Origin: Actinomycetota bacterium
GTDB taxonomy: Bacteria > Actinomycetota > Thermoleophilia > Gaiellales > Gaiellaceae
Direction: 5' to 3'
Length of the DNA: 12,703 nt
NCBI GenBank assembly: GCA_005883365.1
Contig: VAXA01000172.1
Coordinates: forward strand, 1-12,703
The translations under genes and the position numbers were made by a program. Below the pieces are notes generated by a model. It searched no databases. It saw nothing but the letters and a program-made list of their open reading frames with translations, and was not told where the DNA came from. Below are positions 1 through 7,069 of this stretch, piece by piece (positions within the stretch are counted from its first letter, which is position 1; each line of letters begins with the position of its first letter).

Positions 1-1307
1 CCGCTCGTGCCGGGCAGCATCAGCCGGAACGCGGTGTTCGCAAGCGGCTGGACGCGCAGCTGCGCCGGCCGCGTGACTTGCCGGAGCGTCCGCCACGCGC
101 CGGTGCCGCTCTGCTGCTGCAGCACCGCCCCCTTCACGTTCGCGGCGCGCACGACGACGTTGACACGGCTGCCATACAGCACGCGGGTGCTGCTCGTCGA
201 GAGCCGCAGCTCGCCGATCGAGAACCAGGTCGACAGGAGGTGCAGCGCCCGGGCAACCCGTGCCCCGGTGCGGGTGACGACGGCGCCCGACGTCAGCCTG
301 AAGGTGACCGACTCGACGCGCCAGCCTTCGTTCCGCTCGACCGAGACCGAGTCGATGGCGCTCCCGAGCCCCAGCCGCGCGGCCAGCTGCGTCGCGGAGC
401 TCGCGAACGGGCCCCAGTCGTGATGCGGGGAATAGGTGTCGTATGGGTCCGGCACCGAGCGCAGATACGGGATCGGCGCCGAGCCCGGCCATGCGTCCTG
501 CACGGCTTCGGTACGGCCGCCGGAGCTCGAGGAGTAGTACGTCCGCGCGACCTGGCCGTCCCAGGTCAGGACCTGGCCGAGCGTCGCGTACACGGCCTTG
601 TCGGAGCTGGGGCTCTCCGCCGCGACGCCGCCGTAGACCTGGTCGCTCGTGGTCGGCAGGAGGTCGTACCAGGAGTCCGGCCGCAGCTCCGAGATCGCGT
701 AGGAGCGCGCCGCGACCGCCTGGGCCTCGAGCGCCGCAAGCGGCCAGTGCGACGGCGACTCGGACGGAACGACGCCGCGCAGGTACGTGTCGAGCGAGAG
801 GGAGTTGACGACCGAGACGTGCCGGCCGTCGCTGCGCACGGTCAGCGTGCCGTGGTACGCGCGCCCATCGGCCGTGAGCGGCGCGCGGGCACAGTCGAAG
901 ACGGCAAGGTGCCCGAAGGAGAGGCCCATCCCGCGGCGCCCCACCGGGAGGGCGAGCTTCGGCCCGATGCCGTACACGCCGGCCGGGAGCTTCCGCGTCA
1001 GCCGTCTCCCGTCGGTGACGCGCATCGGTGTGGCACAGCCGATCGTGACGACGTTCGCCCCACGCGCAAGCGCCACACGCACCCGCACCTCACCGATGCG
1101 GCCGAACCGCGTTCCCGGGTAGTAGTGCGAAAGGATCCGGTGGTACTTCCAGCCGTGCAGCGCGTAGCCGTACGCGCCCCACTGGCTCATGCCGACCCCG
1201 TGTCCCCAGCCGTGGCCGGTGACGATGAGCGCGGTCCCGGCGCGCGCGGAGCCGGCGCCCGCAGCCACGAACGCCGAGATCAGCACGACCGAGATCCCGA
1301 GCCTCAC
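1..1307 (-). CDS. Secreted SpoIID/LytB-domain protein, 3' end cut by window edge
   Basis: Translated on the minus strand, 435 codons are visible and the frame runs off the left edge. Residues 1-23 form a signal peptide (hydrophobic core at 4-18, ending near ARAG). Residues 31-48 carry GHGWGHGVGMSQWGAYGY, a SpoIID/LytB family hallmark. The core is at about 169-207: SLDTYLRGVVPSESPSHW, then the conserved EAQAVAARSYA; E183 matches the catalytic glutamate of SpoIID lytic transglycosylases. TYYSSSSGGRTE at 256-267 is the family's serine-rich segment. After about 365 comes a beta-rich, Ser/Thr/Val-rich region with no recognised fold. The role inferred is peptidoglycan glycan-strand cleavage, or the amidase-enhancer activity named for LytB, outside the membrane. 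Nothing here indicates sporulation. GTG 1307 gives a standard signal peptide; TTG at 1313 is nearly as good because AAGGTGG lies 9 nt before it. The gene is divergent from the carboxylase gene. Confidence 0.88.
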   Translation of the reverse strand, partial: MRLGISVVLISAFVAAGAGSARAGTALIVTGHGWGHGVGMSQWGAYGYALHGWKYHRILSHYYPGTRFGRIGEVRVRVALARGANVVTIGCATPMRVTDGRRLTRKLPAGVYGIGPKLALPVGRRGMGLSFGHLAVFDCARAPLTADGRAYHGTLTVRSDGRHVSVVNSLSLDTYLRGVVPSESPSHWPLAALEAQAVAARSYAISELRPDSWYDLLPTTSDQVYGGVAAESPSSDKAVYATLGQVLTWDGQVARTYYSSSSGGRTEAVQDAWPGSAPIPYLRSVPDPYDTYSPHHDWGPFASSATQLAARLGLGSAIDSVSVERNEGWRVESVTFRLTSGAVVTRTGARVARALHLLSTWFSIGELRLSTSSTRVLYGSRVNVVVRAANVKGAVLQQQSGTGAWRTLRQVTRPAQLRVQPLANTAFRLMLPGTS

Positions 1308-1330
1308 CCGCAAACCGCAGTTCCACCTTC

Positions 1331-1359
1331 GCTCTACGTCAAACGAGGAAGAGTAGAGC
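1331..1359. repeat. Short inverted repeat in a divergent promoter region
   Basis: GCTCTAC at 1331-1337 and GTAGAGC at 1353-1359 are perfect 7-bp inverted arms separated by 15 nt. They lie between the divergent SpoIID-like and carboxylase genes and overlap the possible -10 box of the former. It could be an operator or a leader hairpin; a chance match is quite possible at this arm length. Confidence 0.3.
1350..1355 (-). promoter_or_regulatory. Possible -10 element of the SpoIID-like gene
   Basis: TACTCT on the minus strand fits the TANNNT pattern seen before other genes here. It would start transcription near 1343, leaving a leader of about 30-36 nt that carries the AAGGTGG ribosome site. It overlaps the right arm of the inverted repeat 1331-1359. 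I see no convincing -35 box. Confidence 0.25.
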
Positions 1360-1401
1360 CGAACGCGCCAAGTGGCACGAATCTTTCGGGGAGGCACAAC
1401 C

Positions 1402-1407
1402 TAGACT
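1402..1407 (+). promoter_or_regulatory. Probable -10 element, leaderless promoter of the carboxylase alpha gene
   Basis: TAGACT occupies -12 to -7 if transcription starts on the A of ATG 1414. There is no purine-rich ribosome site at the usual distance: the only candidate, GGGGAGG, ends 20 nt upstream. A leaderless mRNA is the simplest reading. The same 11-mer TAGACTCGCCG recurs before the SCP-2 gene on the other strand. Confidence 0.55.
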
Positions 1408-1413
1408 CGCCGC

Positions 1414-3027
1414 ATGCGTCGGCTGCTCGTCGCCAACCGGGGGGAGATCGCGCTGCGCATCTTCCGTGCCTGCCGCGTCGAGGGCGTCGAGACGGTCGCC
1501 GTCGCCGCGCCCGACGATCGCGGCGCGCTTCATGCCGAATCCGCCGATGCGCTCGTCGAGATCTCCTCCTATCTCGACCCTGCCGAGCACGTCCGCGCGG
1601 CGCGGGAGGCCGGCGTCGACGCCGTCCATCCCGGGTACGGCTTCCTCTCCGAGAGCGCGGAGCTCGCCGAGGCCGTGCTCGAGGCGGGACTGACCTGGGT
1701 CGGCCCGCCTCCGGCGGCGCTACGAGCGGGCGGCGACAAACTCGCCGCCAAGGAGACGGCGCGGGCAGCGGGCGTTCCCGTGCTGGAGAGCGGGACGCCG
1801 GAGGAGGTCGGCTTTCCGCTGCTCGTCAAGGCGGCAGCGGGCGGAGGCGGCCGCGGCATGCGCGTCGTGCGCGCGCCGGAGGAGCTCGACGAGGCGATCG
1901 CCGCCGCGCGGCGCGAGGCGGCCGCCGCGTTCGGCGACGACTCCGTCTTCTGCGAGCGCTACCTCGAGCGGCCGCGCCACGTCGAGATCCAGCTCCTCGC
2001 CGACCGGCACGGCAACGTCTCGGCGCTCGGCGAGCGGGACTGCTCGATCCAGCGCCGCCACCAGAAGGTGCTCGAGGAGGCGCCGTCTCCCGCGCTCGAC
2101 CCGGAGCTGCGCGCGCGGATGAGCGACGCGGCCGTCGCCTTCGCGCGTGCGATCGGCTACGAGAGCGCAGGCACCGTCGAGTTCGTGCTCGAGGGCCGCG
2201 ACTTCTGGTTCCTCGAGCTCAACGCGCGGATCCAGGTCGAGCATCCCGTGACCGAGCTCGTGACCGGCGTCGACATCGTGCGGGAACAGCTCCGGATCGC
2301 GTCCGGAGAGGCCGTGTCTTTCCAGGGCACGGACTTGCGAGGGGACGCCGTCGAGGTGCGGCTGTACGCGGAAGACCCGCGCTCGTTCCTCCCGCAAGCC
2401 GGCCGGCTCGAGCGGCTGCGGCTGCCGGACGGGATCCGCGTCGACGCGGGCGTGCGCGAGGGCGACGAGATCGGCACCGCGTACGACCCGATGATCGCGA
2501 AGCTCATCGCCGCCGGCAACACGCGCGGCGAGGCGCTCGATCGGCTCGCGCAGGCCCTGCGCGAGACCGAGATCGGCGGCGTCACGACGAATCTCCCCTT
2601 GCTGCGCTGGCTCGTAGCGCACCCGCTCGTCCGCGCGGGCCGCGTCACCACAGCGTTTCTCACGGAGAACCCGCCGCTCTCGGAGCCGCCGGCAGCCGCG
2701 CCGGCCGCGGTCTGGAGCGACCCGTGGCGGCTGAACCTCCCCTCTCCTCCGTCGCGGCCGACGCCCGACGTCGACGCCGCGGCCGGCGGGGCGGGATCGG
2801 GCGGACGCGAGCAGTCGCAGGTCGTCGCCCCGATGCCGGGGACGGTCATCCGCGTGCTCGTCGAGCCCGGGGACACGGTCGCCGCGCGCCAGCCGCTCGT
2901 CGTGCTCGAGGCGATGAAGATGGAGACGCCTCTCGTCTCGCCCTACGAGGCGACTGTCCGCGCCGTACGCGTCGGCGAGGGCGACCGCGTCGCGGGCGGC
3001 GCCCTGCTCGTGGAGCTCGAGGAATGA
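1414..3027 (+). CDS. Acyl-CoA carboxylase alpha subunit (biotin carboxylase + biotin carrier)
   Basis: This 537-aa protein uses ATP and bicarbonate to carboxylate its own biotin, which a separate beta subunit passes to an acyl-CoA (acetyl-, propionyl- or methylcrotonyl-CoA). The biotin carboxylase N-domain opens with LLVANRGEIALRIFRA (4-19). The ATP-grasp glycine loop KAAAGGGGRGM is at 139-149, ERDCSIQRRHQKVLEEAPSP at 207-226 and FLELNARIQVEHPVTE at 267-281, followed by the biotin carboxylase C-domain with AYDPMIAKLIAAG (356-368). A Pro/Ala/Gly-rich linker (about 421-468) leads to the biotinyl domain with VLEAMKMET; K502 is the biotinylation site. It is shorter than most such fusions (about 580-660 aa), mainly in the linker region. 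No carboxyltransferase gene is in the window, so the acyl substrate cannot be named; MeaB further right makes propionyl-CoA attractive. ATG 1414 is set by the conserved N-terminus. Confidence 0.95.
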   Translation: MRRLLVANRGEIALRIFRACRVEGVETVAVAAPDDRGALHAESADALVEISSYLDPAEHVRAAREAGVDAVHPGYGFLSESAELAEAVLEAGLTWVGPPPAALRAGGDKLAAKETARAAGVPVLESGTPEEVGFPLLVKAAAGGGGRGMRVVRAPEELDEAIAAARREAAAAFGDDSVFCERYLERPRHVEIQLLADRHGNVSALGERDCSIQRRHQKVLEEAPSPALDPELRARMSDAAVAFARAIGYESAGTVEFVLEGRDFWFLELNARIQVEHPVTELVTGVDIVREQLRIASGEAVSFQGTDLRGDAVEVRLYAEDPRSFLPQAGRLERLRLPDGIRVDAGVREGDEIGTAYDPMIAKLIAAGNTRGEALDRLAQALRETEIGGVTTNLPLLRWLVAHPLVRAGRVTTAFLTENPPLSEPPAAAPAAVWSDPWRLNLPSPPSRPTPDVDAAAGGAGSGGREQSQVVAPMPGTVIRVLVEPGDTVAARQPLVVLEAMKMETPLVSPYEATVRAVRVGEGDRVAGGALLVELEE

Positions 3028-3887
3028 TCGAGGCCGTCCACCTGGACGACGCGGCCGAGTTCCTCGCGGAGGCGGAGCCGCTCCTGCTCGCCGACGAGGC
3101 GCGCCACAACCTGATCCTCGGGATCGCCGGTACGATCCGCGACTCGCCCGACCTCTACCCCGTGCGGAGCTTCTGGCTCGTCCGGGACACCGGCGAGGTC
3201 GTCGCCGCGGCGCTGCGCACGCCGCCGTACAACCTCATCCTCGCTCGGCCGAGGTCGGAAGAGGCGCTGGCGGCGCTCTGCGAGGCCGTCGCCGGCGAGG
3301 AGCTGCCCGGGGTCGTCGGCACCGAGCCCGAGGTCGAGATGTTCGGCGAGTTGTGGTCCCGCCGGACCGGCGTGACCGCGAGGACGAACATGCGCCAGGG
3401 CGTCTACGTGCTGGAGCAGGTCGAGCCGCTGCCCACCGTCCCCGGGTCTTTCCGCGTCGCGACGAAGGGCGACCGCGAGCTCGCACTGCGCTGGTGGATC
3501 GCCTTCGGCGAGGAAGTCCTGCACGAGGGCGGGCCCGGCCGGGAGCGCGCCGAGGCGACGCTCGACCATCGGCTCTCGTCCTCCTCGGCGGGGATCGTGC
3601 TCTGGGAGGTCGACGGCGCGTCCGTCTCGCTTGCCGGCTGGGGCGGGCCGACGCCGAACGGCATCCGGGTCGGCCCGGTGTACACGCCGCCCGAGCTGCG
3701 CGGCCGCGGGTACGCGACGGCGTTGACCGCGGAGGTGTCGCAGCGGCTGCTGGACGGCCGCCTCTTCGCGGGCGCCCGCCGCTTCTGCTTCCTCTACACC
3801 GACCTCGCCAACCCGACCTCGAACGCGATCTACGAGCGCATCGGGTACGAGAGGATCGCCGAAGCCGCCGAGATCGTCTTCGACTAG
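3024..3887 (+). CDS. GNAT-family N-acetyltransferase
   Basis: This 287-aa protein should transfer an acyl group from acyl-CoA to an amine; the acceptor is unknown. The C-terminal half is a recognisable GNAT domain: a beta-strand with LAGWGG (203-208), then RVGPVYTPPELRGRGYATAL at 215-234, whose RGRGYA is the CoA pyrophosphate-binding loop. CFLYTDLANPTSNAIYERIG (255-274) is the usual last motif. The N-terminal half (about 1-135) shows no catalytic motif but has the length and strand pattern of a degenerate second GNAT fold, as in two-domain GNAT proteins; that part is inference. Its ATG overlaps the carboxylase stop (ATGA), so the two are probably translated together. Its TAG stop overlaps the convergent SCP-2 gene. 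Coupling to a CoA-carboxylase subunit hints at, but does not prove, a CoA-metabolism role. Confidence 0.87.
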   Translation: MIEAVHLDDAAEFLAEAEPLLLADEARHNLILGIAGTIRDSPDLYPVRSFWLVRDTGEVVAAALRTPPYNLILARPRSEEALAALCEAVAGEELPGVVGTEPEVEMFGELWSRRTGVTARTNMRQGVYVLEQVEPLPTVPGSFRVATKGDRELALRWWIAFGEEVLHEGGPGRERAEATLDHRLSSSSAGIVLWEVDGASVSLAGWGGPTPNGIRVGPVYTPPELRGRGYATALTAEVSQRLLDGRLFAGARRFCFLYTDLANPTSNAIYERIGYERIAEAAEIVFD

Positions 3888-4198
3888 CTCGGGAAGAGCT
3901 TCTGGAGCTTCATGGCGGCGCCCATGTCGCCCTTGAGCTTGATCTTCCCCGTCATGTAGGCGCTCGTCGCGTTCTGCTCACCCGAGAGGATCTTCTGGAA
4001 CACCTCCTCCGAGGCACTGATCGTAACGTCCGCGTCCTGCACGCCCTCCGCGACGTTGACGGCGCCGTCCTCGACCTTGACCGTCCACTGTCCCGCGCCC
4101 TCGATGTCGAACACGTACGAGTTGCTCATTCCGGCCGTCTTCGACATGTCGGCTTGGGAGGGAAGCGTCTCGAAGAACTCCTGCACAGTGCCTGGCAT
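3884..4198 (-). CDS. Stand-alone SCP-2 sterol-carrier-like protein
   Basis: This 104-aa protein is almost exactly one SCP-2 domain. It opens with TVQEFFETLP and has YVFDIEGAGQWTVKVEDGAV (about residues 28-47), then DADVTISASEEVFQKILSGE and the family-typical TGKIKLKGDMGAAMKLQKLF near the C-terminus. Such small proteins bind fatty acyl-CoA or other lipids in the cytoplasm and are common in actinobacteria; the ligand here is unknown. The start is decided by a strong ribosome site, GAAGGAG, 6 nt before ATG 4198. ATG 4202 is out of frame and only 2 nt from that site. The frame stays open far upstream into pepA, but that longer version lacks similarity and would overlap pepA antisense. The gene converges on the GNAT gene, sharing CTAG, and diverges from pepA with 74 nt between. 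Confidence 0.92.
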   Translation of the reverse strand: MPGTVQEFFETLPSQADMSKTAGMSNSYVFDIEGAGQWTVKVEDGAVNVAEGVQDADVTISASEEVFQKILSGEQNATSAYMTGKIKLKGDMGAAMKLQKLFPS

Positions 4199-4204
4199 CC
4201 ATCG

Positions 4205-4211
4205 CTCCTTC
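4205..4211 (-). promoter_or_regulatory. Ribosome binding site of the SCP-2 gene
   Basis: GAAGGAG on the minus strand sits 6 nt before ATG 4198 and is the strongest ribosome site in the window. It fixes the start and contrasts with the leaderless-looking genes around it. Confidence 0.75.
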
Positions 4212-4226
4212 TCGGGATTTCCGGCG

Positions 4227-4232
4227 AGTCTA
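4227..4232 (-). promoter_or_regulatory. Probable -10 element of the SCP-2 gene
   Basis: TAGACT on the minus strand would start transcription near 4220, giving a 22-nt leader that holds the ribosome site. The hexamer and the next five bases (TAGACTCGCCG) match the carboxylase promoter. No clear -35 box is seen. Confidence 0.5.
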
Positions 4233-4257
4233 TGCACCGCAATACGTCCGGCAGCGT

Positions 4258-4263
4258 TACCAT
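4258..4263 (+). promoter_or_regulatory. Possible -10 element of pepA
   Basis: TACCAT ends 9 nt before ATG 4273. With a normal 6-nt spacing transcription would begin at about 4270, giving a near-leaderless mRNA. There is no ribosome site between it and the ATG. It lies back to back with the SCP-2 promoter, about 25 bp away. Confidence 0.4.
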
Positions 4264-4272
4264 CGCGCTCCG

Positions 4273-5754
4273 ATGACCAAGGTCGAGATCGCCCTCCCCG
4301 GGCAGGCGGGCGCGGATGCCCTGGCGCTGCCGGTGGCACAGCCGCTTGGCGGCGACGGCGTGAAGATCGTCGACGGCAAGCTCGGCGGACGGCTCGCGCG
4401 ACTCGGCGAGAGCGGCGAGCTGCGCGGCGAGCGTGGCGAGGCGGTCCTCCTCCACCTCGACGGCGAGCTCGAGGCGCCGCGCCTGGTCGCGGCGGGCGTC
4501 GGGAAGCGGGACGAGGTCGACGCCGACGCGCTGCGGACGGCGGGCGCCGCGGCGGCCCAGGCTCTCTCGCGGGTGGGCGGAACGCTCGTCTGGTTGCTCG
4601 ACGAGTCGCTCCCGGTGCCGCTGCCCGAGCAGGCGGCGGCGCTCGTCGAGGGGACGATCCTCGGCGCCTACTCGCCCGGCCACTGGAAGTCGAAGGACGA
4701 CACGCGGGCGCCGGAGCGGATCGTGATCGGTCATGCCGGCGAGCCCGAGCTGCAGGCGGCCGTCGAGCGGGCGGCGCTCGTCGCCGAGCGGGCGAACCGC
4801 GCACGCGACCTCTCGAACATGCCACCGAACGAGCTCACGCCGCACACGCTGGGCGAGAAGGCGAAGGAGGTTGCGAGCGAGCACGAGCACCTCGCGTGCG
4901 AAATCCTCGCGACCCGCGAGCTCGACGACCTCGGCATGGGCGCGCTGAGCGCCGTCGGCCGCGGCAGCCGCAACGAGCCGCGCCTGATCGTCCTGCGCTA
5001 CGACCCGCCGGGCGCGAGCGGGGACGTCGTGCTGGGCCTCGTCGGCAAGTCGATCACGTTCGACGCCGGCGGCATCTCGATCAAGCCGTCCGCAGGGATG
5101 CAGGACATGAAGGGCGACATGTCGGGCGGCGCCGGGACGCTGCACGGGATCGGCGCCCTCGCCGCGCTCGGCACTCCGGTGCGCGCCATTGCAGCACTGG
5201 CCGCTGCCGAGAACCTGCCCGGCGGCGACGCGTTCCGTCCCGGCGACATCCTCCGCGCCGCGAACGGCAAGACGATCGAGGTGATCAACACCGACGCCGA
5301 GGGCCGGCTCGTGCTCGCCGACGCCCTCTGGTACATCCGGCGTGAGGGGGCGACGCACGTGCTCGACCTCGCGACGCTCACGGGCGCGATGGAGCTCGCG
5401 CTCGGCGACCTCTACGCCGGCGTCTTCGCGAACGACGACGAGTGGCGGGCCCGGATCATCGAGGCCGGCCGGCGCAGCGGCGACCTCGTCTGGCCGTTCC
5501 CGCTGAACCCTCGGTACCGCCGCTACATCGACTCGGCGTTCGCCGACATGAAGAACGGCTCGACGCTGCGCCAGGCCTCCCCCGCGCTCGCCGCCGAGTT
5601 CCTGCACGAGTTCGCGGGTGACGGACCGTGGGCCCACGTCGACATGGCCGGCCCCGCGTTCCTCGAGCGCACCCGCGGCGACTACCTGCGTGTGCCCGGC
5701 GGCACCGGCTACGGGGTCCGGCTCATCGCCGAGCTCGGCCGGATGCTCAGTTGA
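4273..5754 (+). CDS. pepA: Leucyl aminopeptidase (M17 family)
   Basis: This 493-aa cytoplasmic metallopeptidase removes N-terminal residues, preferring leucine and other hydrophobic ones. The N-terminal domain (1 to about 165) is the variable regulatory part. The catalytic domain holds VGKSITFDAGGISIKP (257-272), MQDMKGDM and the M17 signature NTDAEGRL (339-346). By spacing to E. coli PepA, the two-metal ligands are K259, D264, D282, D341 and E343, and the catalytic residues are K271 and R345; all are present. The length matches E. coli PepA (503 aa). ATG 4273 gives a normal N-terminus. The TGA stop is inside the TTGA overlap with the acyl-CoA dehydrogenase gene, so the two form one operon. 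PepA can release branched-chain amino acids, which suits the neighbours' themes. Confidence 0.96.
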   Translation: MTKVEIALPGQAGADALALPVAQPLGGDGVKIVDGKLGGRLARLGESGELRGERGEAVLLHLDGELEAPRLVAAGVGKRDEVDADALRTAGAAAAQALSRVGGTLVWLLDESLPVPLPEQAAALVEGTILGAYSPGHWKSKDDTRAPERIVIGHAGEPELQAAVERAALVAERANRARDLSNMPPNELTPHTLGEKAKEVASEHEHLACEILATRELDDLGMGALSAVGRGSRNEPRLIVLRYDPPGASGDVVLGLVGKSITFDAGGISIKPSAGMQDMKGDMSGGAGTLHGIGALAALGTPVRAIAALAAAENLPGGDAFRPGDILRAANGKTIEVINTDAEGRLVLADALWYIRREGATHVLDLATLTGAMELALGDLYAGVFANDDEWRARIIEAGRRSGDLVWPFPLNPRYRRYIDSAFADMKNGSTLRQASPALAAEFLHEFAGDGPWAHVDMAGPAFLERTRGDYLRVPGGTGYGVRLIAELGRMLS

Positions 5755-6884
5755 ATTTCGAGCTCAGCGACGAGCAAGAGCTGATCCGCCGTACCGTCCG
5801 CGAGTTCGCGGAGACGAAGGTCGCGCCCGTCGCGGAGGAGCTCGACCGCGAGGCCCGCTTCCCGTACGAGCTCGTCGCGGAGCTCGGCGAGCTCGGGCTG
5901 ATGGGCTTGCCCGTCCCGGAGGAGTACGGCGGCGCCGGCGGCGACACCGTCTCCTACTCGATCGCGATCGAGGAGCTGACGCGGATCGACTCCTCAGTGG
6001 CGATCACCGTCGCAGCGCACACCTCGCTGGGAACGATGCCGATCCTGCTCTTCGGCGACGAGCAGCAGAAGCGGGAATGGTTGCCACGGCTCGCCTCGGG
6101 GGGTGGCCTCGCGGCCTTCGGGCTGACCGAGCCCGACGCGGGCTCCGACGCCGGCGCGACCCGCACGAAGGCCGAGCTGCGCGACGGCGAGTGGGTGGTC
6201 GACGGCTCGAAGATCTTCATCACGAACGCGGGCACCGAGATCTCCGCGTGCGTCACCATCACCGCGCGCACGGGAGAGGACGAGATCTCGAACCTGATCG
6301 TCCCGAACGGCACTCCCGGCTACGAGATCTCTGCGCCGCTGCACAAGCTCGGCTGGCGCGCGTCGGACACGCGCGAGCTCTCCTTCCACTCGTGCGCCGT
6401 GCCGGAGGGAAACCTTCTCGGCGAGCGCGGACACGGCTTCCGTCAGTTCATGGAGATCCTCGACGGCGGCCGCATTTCGGTCGCGGCGATGGGTGTCGGG
6501 CTGGCGCAGGGCGCATACGACCTCGCCACCGCCTACGCGAAGGAGCGGCAGCAGTTCGGGCAGGCGATCGCGCGTTTCCAGGCGATCCAGTTCCAGCTTG
6601 CCGACATGGCGACGGAGATCGAGGCCGGGCGACAGCTCGTCTACCGCGCGGCGTGGCTCAAGGATAAGGGGCGGCCGTTCGCCCTCGCCGCCGCCCAGGC
6701 GAAGCTCTTCACCGGCCTGCTGTCGAACCGGGTCGTGAACGCCGCGCTCCAGATCCACGGCGGCTACGGGTTCATGGAGGAGTTCGCGATCTCGCGCCTC
6801 TACCGCGACCAGAAGATCCTCGAGATCGGCGAGGGCACGAACGAGGTGCAGCGCATGGTCATCGCTCGCCACCTCGGGCTCTGA
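5751..6884 (+). CDS. Acyl-CoA dehydrogenase
   Basis: This FAD enzyme oxidises an acyl-CoA to the trans-2-enoyl-CoA and passes electrons to electron-transfer flavoprotein. The 377-aa length is typical. The N-terminal helical domain starts NFELSDEQELIRRTVREFAE. AFGLTEPDAGSDAGA (122-136) is the first family signature, within the beta domain. The C-terminal helical domain has ERQQFGQAIARFQAIQFQLA (265-284) and QIHGGYGFMEEF (334-345), and ends with EIGEGTNEVQRMVIARH. E361 sits where short- and medium-chain members carry the catalytic base. The substrate (butyryl-, isovaleryl- or similar CoA) cannot be fixed by eye. TTG 5751 is chosen because it overlaps the pepA stop (TTGA) and starts exactly at the family's N-terminus; an upstream ATG at 5628 would bury 127 nt in pepA. 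The carboxylase and SCP-2 genes are functionally close neighbours. Confidence 0.95.
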   Translation: MNFELSDEQELIRRTVREFAETKVAPVAEELDREARFPYELVAELGELGLMGLPVPEEYGGAGGDTVSYSIAIEELTRIDSSVAITVAAHTSLGTMPILLFGDEQQKREWLPRLASGGGLAAFGLTEPDAGSDAGATRTKAELRDGEWVVDGSKIFITNAGTEISACVTITARTGEDEISNLIVPNGTPGYEISAPLHKLGWRASDTRELSFHSCAVPEGNLLGERGHGFRQFMEILDGGRISVAAMGVGLAQGAYDLATAYAKERQQFGQAIARFQAIQFQLADMATEIEAGRQLVYRAAWLKDKGRPFALAAAQAKLFTGLLSNRVVNAALQIHGGYGFMEEFAISRLYRDQKILEIGEGTNEVQRMVIARHLGL

Positions 6885-6897
6885 CCAGTCCCTCCGA

Positions 6898-6930
6898 GCC
6901 ACGTCCTGGTAACTGATACCCAGACGTGGC
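6898..6930. repeat. Palindromic repeat, copy 1
   Basis: The element is 33 nt, centred on 6914. Arms GCCACGTC (6898-6905) and GACGTGGC (6923-6930) pair perfectly. Then come two mismatches and the inner arms GGTA (6908-6911) and TACC (6917-6920) around the loop ACTGA. It begins 14 nt after the acyl-CoA dehydrogenase stop, so it could act as a terminator, though no T-run follows. It is 29/33 identical to copy 2 in direct orientation. Confidence 0.85.
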
Positions 6931-6971
6931 CGAAACGGCGCCACTGCATTGAGCCACCACGCGTCGTAGCC

Positions 6972-6996
6972 GAGTCGCTGAGAGGATTCTCGACTC
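6972..6996. repeat. Bulged hairpin between the two palindromes
   Basis: GAGTC (6972-6976) pairs with GACTC (6992-6996) and GAGA (6980-6983) with TCTC (6988-6991), around the loop GGAT and with a 3-nt bulge on the 5' side. That is nine pairs in all. It lies roughly midway between the palindromic repeats and may be part of the same element. Confidence 0.45.
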
Positions 6997-7011
6997 CGAC
7001 TGTTCTTTGCG

Positions 7012-7044
7012 GCCACGTCCCGGTATCTGATACCGAGACGTGTC
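7012..7044. repeat. Palindromic repeat, copy 2
   Basis: The copy is centred on 7028. CGGTAT (7021-7026) and ATACCG (7030-7035) pair around the loop CTG. After one C/A mismatch, CACGTC (7014-7019) pairs with GACGTG (7037-7042). Pairing resumes beyond one further mismatch, out to about 7010 and 7046. It differs from copy 1 at four of 33 positions. It lies about 35-70 bp upstream of the predicted CtaG transcription start, where an activator or repressor could bind. Confidence 0.85.
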
Positions 7045-7047
7045 CGG

Positions 7048-7063
7048 ACCGGCCAATGCCGGT
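7048..7063. promoter_or_regulatory. Perfect inverted repeat over the CtaG promoter, possible operator
   Basis: ACCGGC and GCCGGT flank CAAT with no mismatch. The site spans -34 to -19 relative to a start at 7082, over the -35 region and spacer of the predicted promoter. That is a classic repressor position. The regulator is unknown, and 6-bp GC-rich arms can arise by chance. Confidence 0.4.
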
Positions 7064-7069
7064 TCGCGG

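Noticed and set aside
78..3887. A stop-free plus-strand frame of 1269 codons running through the SpoIID-like and carboxylase regions
   Set aside because: Only its last part (from 3024) is the GNAT gene. The rest is Arg/Ala/Pro-rich, antisense to the SpoIID-like gene and out of frame with the clearly conserved carboxylase. High GC removes stop codons.
4199..4825. N-terminal extension of the SCP-2 protein into pepA
   Set aside because: The extension is low-complexity Arg/Pro/Ala. A strong ribosome site and a normal SCP-2 start lie at 4198.
4126..5637. Long minus-strand open frame opposite pepA
   Set aside because: pepA on the plus strand has every M17 active-site residue; the opposite frame shows no motif.
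6898..6930. Canonical Rho-independent terminator after the acyl-CoA dehydrogenase gene
   Set aside because: The hairpin position fits, but no T-run follows; it is kept only as a repeat with possible terminator function.
6898..7044. CRISPR array
   Set aside because: There are only two copies, they are palindromic and 114 bp apart, the spacing does not fit repeat-spacer units, and no cas gene is present.
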